Assembly (NCBI GenBank): GCA_029718625.1
Contig: CM056376.1
Coordinates: 90,959,675-91,023,674, forward strand
Length of the DNA: 64,000 nt
From: Synaphobranchus kaupii
Taxonomy: Eukaryota > Chordata > Actinopteri > Anguilliformes > Synaphobranchidae
Direction of reading: 5' to 3'
Position numbers and translations under genes: made by a program. Below the pieces are notes generated by a model. The model made no database searches. It was not told the DNA's origin and saw only the letters and a list, made by a program, of their open reading frames with translations. This document shows, one piece after another, positions 13,804 through 25,100 of this stretch (positions are counted from its first letter, which is position 1; the number at the start of each line of letters is the position of its first letter).

Positions 13804-14791
13804 AAGTGGTATCATTCTCAGAGACCCAAACACAGACCAGGTTGTAGCAATAAGGAACGTTTATTTCAGTATAGATCAAAAGCCAGATAATCAGATGCAG
13901 AGACCGTGCCAAATCAAAAGGCAGGAGAATAGTCAGTCCAAAAATCAAAACCGGGAAATCACAGGCAGAGGTGCAAAAACAGCAGGCAGAGTCACAAAAC
14001 AATCAAAAAGTCAAACCACAAAATAACACAAGCAAACAAACAGAATCTAAAGGCAAACTCAGTCGGAAAACAGAAGGGTGTCTCAGGAATCTCGATAAAT
14101 CACTGGCTTTACAATCACAGACTCAGGAAATACAATCAACGTTCTGACAAGGAACAGACTGAAACGCAGGGTTTAAATACACTGGGAGTGACGAAATACA
14201 ATGGGGATCAGGTGTGTGGAAACGGGGAAGGGAAAAGACAAACAGGTGAGCGTAATGAAACAAGGAGGGAAGCTGCTAATTCACTAACAAGGTAACAGGT
14301 AATACGCGGACCGGATTCACACATAACACATACACTTGAACATGAACTGGGTAGTAAAAGACAAGTGCATACAATTAGAGAAGGGAAAGCGGAAACAAGA
14401 GTCAGCTGTAGTAAAAGAGAAAATCAAAGAAAGATGATCAGCGATAGAACAGGTAGAAAGAGAGACAGCTGCAGATAGAAAGATTACGTTAGTGAGTTAG
14501 TTAATTAGTACAAAACCTAAATCTAAGCTGTTAGTAGTAGGTAGTTAATTATTATTATATACAATGAGATAATTAGTTAAGAAGGAAGTGCATGACAGAG
14601 GAAATACAGAGAAAAACCGCAATCACAAAAGGCTCCTGAAAAGTGTGACGAAGACAGGAGAGTGACGGCAATGAAAACACGGAACAGTGAAACCATAAAT
14701 GAAACTGAATGCCAAATGAGAAATAAATAAATAAGAACATAACCAGAAAAATACTAAACAGAAAATAAATACAAAATACAGATCCCTGACA
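13804..14791 (-). mobile_element. Solo LTR of a gypsy-type retrotransposon
   Basis: On the minus strand it begins TGTCAGGGATCTG, has a TATA-like TATTTAAACCC (plus 14168-14180) and, downstream, an AATAAA poly(A) signal within CTGAAATAAACG (plus about 13857-13868). That order (promoter then poly(A) signal) is that of U3-R in an LTR. ACAGA occurs at 13799-13803 and 14792-14796 as a possible 5-bp target duplication, though the 3' end is then CTT rather than CA. No internal retrotransposon sequence adjoins it. Confidence 0.65.
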
Positions 14792-14796
14792 ACAGA

Positions 14797-15459
14797 AGAC
14801 AGTTTGACAGTTTGCCGCATGTTTCCGTTAACTCGAAGTTACTAATAGCCTGAAACGGGAATGTTACTTCTTACCAACACTGGCAATTACTCTGAAGATG
14901 TCATCCACACTTCTTTATATAATGGCTTGATATGCTTCAATATAGTTGTAGTGGAAATTTGAATTTAGCTAATATCTTATAAACTGCTAATTTCTCAGAC
15001 AGAATGTAATAAATATGCTTGTCATTTTTGGATTGCCAGATGGGATTTAACATGATACATCAATAATGAACAGTGATGTATTCTTGATTTAGGCAAATCT
15101 TTGATTAATAGATGGATCTGTGATCCATTATCAACAATCAATATAAATGTATTATATTCGTAAAATATTCAAGTTTTGTGCTACAGATTTCAAAAGTGAC
15201 AAACAGCGCTCATTAGGCTTGTTATGACACCAGTGTTAGAGATGGAGCGATCGACGGAGATGATATCGGCCGATTTCCCTTCCGTGTGACTCGATCGGCA
15301 GTACCTTAAATCACATTACTCTTAACCTATCTTTAATGTGCTCATTATAATCTAACTGTAGCTATGCCTGGTTTATATAGGCCTTAGGTTTGTCAATATT
15401 GGCATGAGATTGAGTTTGAATTTAACCTTCTAAAATTAGTACGTATTCAAATTTCTAAT
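14797..15459. other. No gene or repeat recognised
   Basis: AT-rich sequence; a short stretch near 15240-15300 (GGAGCGATCGACGG) could be the edge of an unidentified repeat. Confidence 0.4.
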
Positions 15460-15782
15460 GTTTGAGTGAACATGTGTCCACACTTTCACCAATTATGAGC
15501 CTATTGATTCACCTCTGTATTTAATTGGTTAAATAATTGTATTACCTCTTTTAATTAAATTATTTGCAATATAGCACAATAAGCACAATGTGAACATGGG
15601 ACATTATTATTATTTCTGATATAATATGGCTTAAGAGTGTATATTATCCCTCAAAACATGAAAAGCACAATTAACATTTTTAAGAAAAATGAACAGCTTG
15701 TTAAAATTCTGGGATTACAACTGTGGTTGAAATGAAAACCATCATACATGTTGGGCCCCAGGAATAAACTTGATAACCACTG
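15460..15782. mobile_element. FB hAT element, copy 3, left-truncated
   Basis: Right half and right arm of the FB family, ending GATAACCACTG at 15782. It is diverged and lacks the left arm. An 8-bp spacer, CCCTAAAT (15783-15790), separates it from the next FB copy. Confidence 0.8.
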
Positions 15783-15790
15783 CCCTAAAT

Positions 15791-15966
15791 CAGAGGTTTT
15801 CAGATTTGGTCGGGAGGACCAACTATGTATGCTGGTTTTCATTCTAACCACAATTGCAACTGTTTAATTTTAATGAGATACTTTTAATGTCTACTGAAGG
15901 ATTTACCCTCTTAAGGCAACATTATATCAGAAACACCCATGTATGCTATGAAGAATACATTTTGAT
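15791..15966. mobile_element. FB hAT element, copy 4, left arm
   Basis: Begins CAGAGGTTTTCAGATTTGG and continues as a diverged FB left arm (CAACCACAATTGCAA, ATTATATCAGAAA blocks). The family's central part reappears at about 17085-17303, so this may be the left part of one copy split by later insertions, including the family A MITE. Confidence 0.7.
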
Positions 15967-16463
15967 TTAGATTACCCAGTTTAACCTTATTGAGGTTTCT
16001 CTTTTGCAAGAGAGATCTGGCCAAGAAATCAGCATACTCCCTGCAGACAATAACCAAATATAAACCATTTAAAGTGATAAATTTTTAATGTTAAAAAAAA
16101 AGTAAATACCTGAAATGTCTATTTATGCATTGGAAAATAAAGCTCAGAAACTCAGAAATTTTGGTTGAAGTATGCATATTTTAGATGCGTTTTAAATGTG
16201 ATTTTTCCGAGTTCTTAGTAAAACGATTTCCCAATTTCCCACATGATATGACGTATGTTTTTGCATAATTTGTCAGAGTCTCAATCCGAATGTGTACAGG
16301 TTTGGGACTTTTCAAAAAATCGACGTCACTGCTCTTTGCTAATGTTTTGTGGATGTTTCAGACACTAAAACCAGGAAGAGAATGCCGATGCATGTGGGCT
16401 TTTAACTCAACTCTGTGCAGACCTTTGGCACAGTTAGTGAAATACAATTCAGTGAGTGTGGAC

Positions 16464-16748
16464 CAGAGATGGGCAACGAGGGCCGTATCTGTTTCTGGTT
16501 TTCATGCCAACTTCTGGCCTTAATTACCTAATTAGCCCTAATATTTACGCCATCTGACATTTTAGCTGCAATTCTTAATAAGCGCATGAATGACAGCCGA
16601 AGACTTCTTGTGTGCCTATATGAAACATTTTAATGTGATCTAATCTACCAGTGTTGGTGTAAACAGCCAATTAGCTCATTTAGCTGGGGTAATTGGTGGG
16701 AACAAAAACCTGCATACACACCGGCCCAGGACTGGAATTGCCCACCTG
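16464..16748. mobile_element. hAT-type MITE, family A, copy 2 (inverted relative to copy 1)
   Basis: Same element as 403-692, read in the opposite direction. It begins CAGAGATGGGCAACGAGG and ends TTGCCCACCTG. The flanking 8-mers are GTGTGGAC (16456-16463) and GTGTCGAC (16749-16756), a 7/8 match consistent with a hAT target duplication. Confidence 0.88.
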
Positions 16749-17084
16749 GTGTCGACTATAGTTATTGTTACTTTGAAGAATGATATTCACATTTCAGGAC
16801 TTTTATTCTGTCAGATAAACTAGGGCTTTCATTTTCTGTAATGTCCATGGGTCAGCACCATCGTCCTCTATAGCATACACTTTAAAAATGTACTCTGACA
16901 GACAATGTTTTTTTTAAAGTTTTTTTTTTTACATTTTTGAATTTATGGTTTTTATGTAACCTTTTTGTTTTTTTGAATAAGTATAAACACAGACATCAAA
17001 AGTTTTACGTTCCCTCTCAGACACTGGTGTCCGACCCTTGGTAATGAGCTATATAACAAACAATTCCTTTTGAGAGGTTATGTT

Positions 17085-17303
17085 TTCAATTCATTAAATT
17101 ATAGACTGACAAGTGAAATCAATGGGTTCCTAATTGATGAAAGTGTGTTCATCTGGTGATACTAGACCATATGTTAAACATGCAAATGGCAATGAGCCTA
17201 AATCTACACTGTGTTAAAACACTTAGGGAATAAAATGATTGGATAAATTATGCAGGTTTACAACAACCTTAGTCCAAAGATGTAACAAAAACCAGCATAC
17301 ACA
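17085..17303. mobile_element. FB hAT element, central fragment
   Basis: Matches the middle of FB copy 1 (GGTTCCTAATTGATGAAAGTG, GCAAATGGCAATGAGCC, AACAACCTTAG blocks) and ends near a degenerate ACCAGCATACACA. It is probably the right portion of the copy starting at 15791. Confidence 0.55.
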
Positions 17304-17615
17304 ATCCAATACAGTATATCCTTCATCGCCCACAAAAATCTGGCCCAACTGCAAACACTAAGACTGAAATGAAATGAGCAATCTCTTTTCATAAGAAAGG
17401 CACAATTCAAAACACAAAACACACAATTCACAAACACATAAAAAAAAATATATGTATTGCAGTGCATGCTGTATAATACAACGGTCTGAACAGTGGTGGG
17501 TTTGGCAGTGTATGGAAGATTCAGTTCCGAGGTGTTATGATAGCGCATCCAACTCTATTTACCTAGACAAACATCCAGCTGAAAAAGTGGATAGCATGTA
17601 AAACATTGCCTACGT

Positions 17616-18319
17616 CAGTGGTTCTCAAACTCTTCTTTCGTAATCGTTTGCAATATAGCGCAATAAGCACAAAGTGAACATGGGTCTGTCATTCTTCATG
17701 GCATGCATAGCTATTTCTGACAATGTGCCTTAAGAGGGTAAATAATCCCTCTAAACATGAAAAGCACCCAATTAAGATAAAGGAATAGCTTGGGATCACA
17801 ATTGTGGTTGGAACTTTTTTTAACTGATCAAATTAAAGACTGAGGTGAATCAATTGGCTCCTAATTGGGTTGTTGAACACATTTGTTTTAAGTTCCTTCA
17901 TAATTTTTTCCTTGAACTTATTGACACAATGCAGGTTTGGCTCGTTATCATTTGCTTTGTCTTTGAATTTTTAATTATTTAACAAATGGTTAGTTTTAGT
18001 GGCCATGTGTCCACAATTTCACCAATTAGGAGCATATTGATTCACCACACATCTTGATTTGATCAGTTAAAGGATTTTTTATCTCTCTTTTTGTAATTGT
18101 TTGCAATATAGCACAATGTCAATATTGGACCTTATTATTCATGGTATGCATAGCTATTGCTAGCATAATGTGGCTTGAGATAGTAAATAATCCCTCTAAA
18201 CATGAAAAACACCTAAATAATAAAAATGAACAGCTTGTTAAAATTCTGCGATTGGAACTGTGGTTGGAACGAAAACCAGCGTACACGGTGGTCCCCAGGA
18301 CCGAGTTTGAGAACCACTG
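17616..18319. mobile_element. FB hAT element, copy 5, with a re-oriented left arm
   Basis: 704 bp from CAGTGGTTCTCAAAC to GTTTGAGAACCACTG, with flanking GCCTACGT (17608-17615) and ACCTATGT (18320-18327), a 6/8 match. Unlike the other copies, the sequence just inside the left end (about 17635-17815) is in the orientation of the right arm. The two arms are therefore direct rather than inverted repeats. Confidence 0.85.
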
Positions 18320-18327
18320 ACCTATGT

Positions 18328-18980
18328 AATGCATCCTGGAGAATCTTCACTAAATAAATAATGTGACATACTCTACATACCAGAATAACATATACAGTAT
18401 ACTTTATCTACAAAGTATAGATTACAGCACATCATATCAGGATATTTACAGTGATAGCATTTTAGGTAGCCCTAATAATGTAAGACATACAGACACACAC
18501 ATGCTACAGTGTGGAAAGAAGTGCTTATGAGTACAGGGGCACTTGGCTGTTGAAGTGTGTAGTACAGCAAAGCACCTGCTACATAGAAAATGCAGACAGA
18601 GTGAGAACTTTTTTCAACTTCAAATTCTTAAGTTAATGTCTTTACTGCCACAGACAAAAGTCAGCACACAGTAAACTCCCATTTAAATTAGCTTTTAAAA
18701 TTTTGAAAAAAGTTTTGGAAAAAGTCCCGAAATCTGTCGGTACGGGAGGGGCCAGTCTCGTGGGGCCTGGCGGACAAGGCTGTGGATCTAGGCAAAAATG
18801 TTCTCAGAGTTGTTCCAGAGGGATGGACGTCAGTCAGGGAGGCACCCTGCGGAGCGTCGTGGTTGGGCGGTCATACGGTCATTTTTTTTTTTGCCACAGC
18901 CTAGGCCTGATATTGCATACAAACCTTCAACCTTCAGTAATGACCTTCAGCAAGCTGGCTCAGATATGGGTTTTAACCTC
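18328..18980. other. Downstream flank of the receptor gene
   Basis: Presumably 3' UTR and intergenic sequence; no clear minus-strand poly(A) signal was identified. An A11 run (T11 on plus, near 18884) interrupts otherwise GC-richer sequence at 18700-18980. Confidence 0.35.
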
Positions 18981-19150
18981 TCAACCGCAAGAGGCCTGCA
19001 GGGGTCCCACAGAGAGAGACTGCTGGTCATGCTCCTTAACTAAGTCAGTAAGTGTAACAGACACGTCCAAACCGAGCATTAATTTAAGATCCCTGCTAGA
19101 CTGTTGGGCATGGTCGACGCTGTCAGCGGCCGCAGCTGGTGGTAGAATCA
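18981..19150 (-). CDS. Exon 16 of the IL-17 receptor-like gene: short cytoplasmic tail
   Basis: The acceptor TTTTTCAG|TG joins in phase with exon 15 and gives 55 further codons and a TGA at 18981-18983. The tail contains [20 protein letters not shown] and LSVGPL, which resemble in spacing the first half of a SEFIR signalling domain (hydrophobic strand, helix, LGLxVSV strand, GPL turn). The remaining half of a SEFIR (about 150 residues in full) is missing. Either this is a naturally short tail or the domain has been truncated. Frames downstream contain many stops. Confidence 0.5.
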
Positions 19151-22100
19151 CTGAAAAACATGGACCCCTGTGTCAATCACAGAGTGCGTTCTTAACCTGT
19201 GCTCCATACAATGCATCAGTTAATATTTACCTGCAGTGTGTTCAAACTGACGATAGCTGGCATGTCTTCTTTTTGCACGTCTCTTCTGATAAACTGAACA
19301 AATTCACACACACACACACACATACACATATAAGCACATTAATCAAGTACTGTCTATCCATGCATAAAATCCTATCACATTCACACTCAAATGGGTCCGT
19401 GAACCATTCTATCTCCTTTATATCTCACAGATAAAGCAGAAAAAGAAGGTACCTGTTAGCACGATGTTTCCCACGAGCCCTGCTACGATCATCAAAGTCA
19501 CGCAGGTGAAGGCCGACACAAATATCCCCTTGCAGAGGTACAGCTCACCCCTGGCTGGAGGCCCGTCAGTAGGAGACAAAGAATAATGCGATGAGTAGAA
19601 AGAAACCTACCCGTAAGGCCTGTCTGCAGAAGGCAGCAGCTGCACACAGGCAGCACAATGGAAATATATGAGTAAGCCAATAAGCTTCTGCTAGTTGTAG
19701 ATTGCATTAGTTGAACAATAGCACACTTCAGAGGAAGTTCATTATCATGGCTGCACAGGCTTATTTGCCTAGTAGATTAAATTTGCGTTAGCAGGGCAAT
19801 GAAAAGAGTATATAAACACACCTGTGTCTGTGAGTTCATTTTAGAATTTTACTGAAGAGGGAGGGACTTCAAAAGCAGTGCCTAACCTCTTTATAAGGGC
19901 TGCATAAGACAATTCAATGGCATTCATAGCTAGTCCTGCAAATTCAGTCACATGCCACATTATGTTACCTGCTATAAGCTGTGTATGTATGACTCTTTAA
20001 TGAACTTACATGCCATAATGTAGCTCTTGTTTTGAATCGTATCCACCACTTTTTCACACAGCACACAGCGTAATGTACATATATTTTTGAGTATTAGTAA
20101 TCGTATTGCAATGCAGTGTTACAGGTCGCCTCATTGGCCTTAACTGTGGCAAACAGTCTAAACAGGTTTGTGTAAAAATGTAGCATGAAGCTAGATTACG
20201 TCACCTCGCTATTAATGTCTTTGGCATTAACTAAAGGACAAATAGACTCCTTGTAAGACAGTGCTTTTTATTGTTATAACCTGATGTCACGGAGAAGCTA
20301 TGTGGACAGCACAGATATGGCTACATGTTCTCATGCACGTTCAATCTGATACAAAATGCCACAGACAGGCATACTTTTCCTTGCTGGCGCAGGAGCACCA
20401 GCTGCCAGTACCCAGTGACATCAGATGCTTTTAGCAGACCCATGCTTCTAGGGAATCTCACATACCTGACTCATCAAATGCTATCCATTTATACTGTTGA
20501 ATATCAAATGGAGCATTTCCGATCAAGCAATAAATTCACATTTTCCTGTTTCCAGTAACCGCTTTGGAATGGCAATCACCGGTTGTAAACCTTTCCCATC
20601 ATTGCAGTGCCATTGAATAGGGTGCGGACCAATGTGCGATCTTTTCGGGGTGCAATCTGCAAGCAAGGTCGTCCGAGGGAGAGCGTTGTAGGACTGCACA
20701 CATCGAGAGATTTCACAGGCATATTGCAAGCTCCCAGTTGACCAGAGTGGTCATTAGTGTACACTCAGCGAGGGATTGCTCTGCTGGATAAAAACCCTCG
20801 CTCTCTGGATGCCACTACAGCTAATTGTGCATCCCGATGGATCTCCTGGCCACACTCCACGCTGGCAAGACAGGGATTTGATCAGGCCCTTGCAGCTGCT
20901 AATTGTATTTCCAACAAAAAGGCCTTAACCACATACAGCACTCAAAAATATCCTTTTCACTGCAATGAAGTCAAATACTACAACACTTCACTGTCACTCG
21001 GAAAACATCCTTCAGATCAATAATTCAGCCCAGAGAGAGATACAATAACCAAACTGGCTGGATTCATCAGTGATTGCTGCAATTATGCAATGGATAATTT
21101 GCTAATTCATCATAACGTGGTTGAATTAATCAGCTTGTTTGTTCAGACATGTAGCTGCACTCACTGCATTGGAAGTGGCACTGAAGAACATGGGTGGAAA
21201 ACTGCACATCAGCCCTCCTTACCTGTAGAAAGGAAATATACAAGTAGAGTCAGTTTTAGAATATCAGAGCGCCCAAGGAAATGCTGCCCCAGAAGTTTAG
21301 CAGCGCACTTACACGGATGCAGACGTCGGGCTGGCATATGTCTCCAGGTAGGTTGACTGATACATGGCTCATCTTCTCCTTGAAGACAGGTAAAAGGAAT
21401 GGAAAATTAACATTTATTATTATTACTATTATTATTATTATTATCATTATCATTATTAGTATTATAATTATGTCTTTATATGCTGATAGGTGGTTACCAC
21501 AGTGACAGAGGTGATTTTGGTGCACTCGAAGCGTTCGCCTTTCTGGCACACTTGCAGGGACAGCTTGGTCCTGATCCGAGATGCTAAAGCGGCTTGGGGC
21601 TGGCCTTGCCCGGTTGTCATCGTTAGGTCCCATGCTGAGAGAGTAATGGTGTAATACAAAAATAATTGAGAAGCAAATAAATTATCATAAATTATCATTT
21701 GCAATTATGACAGTGGATAAGGATAAATTACCAAGGAAATTCCTGTCAGCAAATGGACATTTAATCCAGGATCCTGCGTCAGTAGTGAACTGTGAAAGAA
21801 AAGCACTGTATCAGTACTCCATACGACTCCATACAACAAGCACTTATCAATCTGAATTAAGAAAATATTCTGCTTAATAAATGGCTAATGTGGCTCATGT
21901 AAACAGTGTAGCTCAACCTGGGTAAGGGAGGCTGCTAAGCACATAAAAAAGGTACATGTCGTCCAGGGCTGTGTTCGGATCCGAAATTGATGCTTTCTTC
22001 CTGTCGTTCCCTTCCCTTGCTTCAAAGGGGGAATCCCCAAAATGCCAGGATGAAATATGGCAGCCACACCAAGTGGGATTCAGTTCCAATTTAAGAAAGG

Positions 22101-25100
22101 GGAGGGAGTAATTATAGTCCCTCACTACCTTGTTTATCCTCCCTTCCACCAAAGGTATAAAATGCAAGCTTCCAGCAAGAAGGGAATCCCGCAATGCTCC
22201 GCACGGAAAAAGTGGGCGGTCACACTGCAAAAACCCAATCTTAACAAGCATTTTAATCTGATATTTAGACTTTTTTTGCTAAATAAGACAAAAATATTGC
22301 CAATGGGCCTGAGATAGTTTTACTTATTTCAAGATTTGTCAGTGGGGTAATATAGTGAAATTAAGTTGTATTTGTTTTTGTATTTTTTTTGGTTTCTGTT
22401 TTTGTTTTGTGTGTGTGTGTGTTCTCAAGTTACCACTATGCCACCCACACCAAAGAGCACTGAAGTACACACACTCGCCTATGCATGCGACTAGCTTCCA
22501 CAGCACAAGCCATGCAGATAATTCCAATCAGCAGAGTGACGTATCTCTCACAACACTAACATGTTGCCTGTGTGCACTTGCCCAATAGCAAGGTAGGAAC
22601 CCTGGCTAAATTAAGCCACAACACGCTATTGGAATGTAGCTAATTGTATCCTACGAGTTTCCAGACTGAGAAACTCAGAATCTTCATATCGGTACGTTCT
22701 CATTTTTGAATACCAGGAAGTGTAAAAGTGGAACTTCCTGGTTTGTTTTGCAAATATAAAACAGAAGCATTGTAAAAAAAAAATGAGGTGATCGCATTAC
22801 TCCTGATCCGTTTGACATTAAACCTATTTACCTTCATGCACAGCGATGGGTGTGGATCCACTTTAGCGTACGTCACCTGAGGCAAAAATAAACACATATC
22901 AATGGAAGGAAGCCAGTTTCTCACAGTTTCTGATGTATAAGGACCATCGTCATAAGAGGACATCTGGTTTAGGGAAGCATTAAATGCAAATAAAGAGCTC
23001 CTGACCTTCTTTCTGCCAACGATCTGAGTGGAATTGGCCAGATCCTCACAGTCACTCTCTCCCTCTCTCTGACACAGTGTGATCACTGCCTTGACTGGAC
23101 ACCCTGGTTCCCAGGACAATGCCTCCCTCTCTGGGTCAAAGGTCACCCCTGACCACAGCTCTGCTGTGCCTAAAGGAGAAATCACCATGTTTGCCAATTT
23201 TTGTTTTAAGTACCAGTAGCTGCAGTAACAGTTTTCTCAAGCATTCTGTTGCATCTGCATGTTTATCAAACACTGTACTGCATTTATATATTTTCAAAGT
23301 ATCAAGTCTTATGTTACGTTTACATTTTTCTCAAGCACTGTGGTGTGCTAATTGTGTTGATAGGTTCAGTTTATAGTTGAGTTTGTGAGAGACTCTGATG
23401 TTATAAATGTTTTGTGCTCTTAATTCAGTCTTTGGGGTAAACAAAAAAGTAACTACATTCCTAACGTTGACAGATAGAGGACCCTGAAATTAACAAATAT
23501 TGTCCTGGAAAATAAACACTCAACAATACCGCTTGACTCATTGTGAGGGTATGGGAGAGAGCTGTACACAAATATTAATTATTTGTTAAATATCATTATT
23601 GCTATTATTATTATTATTAGTAGTAGTAGTAGTAGTAGTAGTAGTAGCAGCAGTAGTACTAGAAGTAGTAGTAGTAGTAACTCACGGTTTTTGAACGGAC
23701 AGACCTGAACCCTAGGAGCATCGACCATGGATGACCAACCCTATGAAATAGCACAATTACAATGGTCATGTTTCATTCATCCTCAGTTTGAAATGAGTAA
23801 CTAAGATGAGGGACAGTCTGGCAGCCTGTCTCACCTCAATGCACAGACAGGGCAGAGGAGAAGAGAACTGAAGCGTGGCATTCTTGAAATGGTCCTCCCT
23901 TTTGAGCTGCGGAAACAACAACCACACGCGCACACACACACGCACACAAAAAAAGATATTTCATAACCACACCCTGGGCATCATTGTGATATAGTATTAG
24001 TCAGATTCATAGTCAGTATTAGTATAGTATTAGATAGATTTGATTTCACTTATGTAGTTTTCTGGCAAGTGTAAAATGATATATTAACAGCGACAGACAA
24101 TTCTCTGTCGCTGTATGCCTGATTATAACAATTATTTATTTGTGCAATAGTCATCTTGTGATATAATAGAAGTGTGTGTCATGGGACATGAAACGGGAAG
24201 TAGTCTTAGTCATAAACTGACAATTGGCTGACCCCATTTTCTTATGCACTTCAGTTTGATTTGGCGGATTGTAAATCAGGGATTAACGTCACTGTGGAGT
24301 CCTATCTGTGTGTTCTATTGTTCTTTAACATTCTCTTGGGAATTGATTCAATGTTTTTAGAAAGTGAACTGTTTAGTTCAACATTTTTGAAAGATAATTA
24401 AACAAAACGCACAGATGGGATCATGCTGATGAGATGCTACCATCAGTAAGCTACCAACAATGATAATCTCATTTAGAATATGATTTACTGTGTCAGTCCT
24501 CCAGTATGATTAAAATACTCTCACTCACCAGCATGAGTGCAGCACTGTACCTCACCATGATAAACGAGTGAAATGGCCGGTGTGTGGCCAAGTTTAAATA
24601 ACAGACATACTGTGTGTCTCACCAGTATGTAGGCCTCAGTCCCAGTGCAGATGTCCCATCGGTGGCACAGTCTCAAGTGATAATTTCTGTCCTCTAGCAT
24701 GTCTGAGACTCTCACAGATATCTCCTGCCTGTCCATGTCCACGGCATACGCTATCTTTCCAGCTGTCCGAAAGGGGCAGGACATAACATTTAAACATTTA
24801 CAGTTACTGTCTGTGGTTCTTTGTAAGCAATAATGACAGAGGAACCTCGGAGCTGGGCATTACAGTTTAAATGCCCGAAGCGGAAGTAGTAAATTGCCCG
24901 AGGCACAGCCGAGGGCAATTTCCCTCCGCGAAGGGCATTTAAACTGTGTAATGCCCGGCTCCGAGGTCATTATTGCACTTATACCATGGTTACCAACAAT
25001 TATTTTATATAGGTACATTTATATTTATTGATTTTTATCGACTTAATCAGCTGAAATTGAAATATCCTTCCGAGGCCATTTTGGCATGTTGTTTGCCGTT

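Noticed and set aside
18703..19434. 243-codon plus-strand frame
   Set aside because: It lies antisense to the receptor's last exon and its flank, ends in a TH-repeat from a CA run, and shows no domain.
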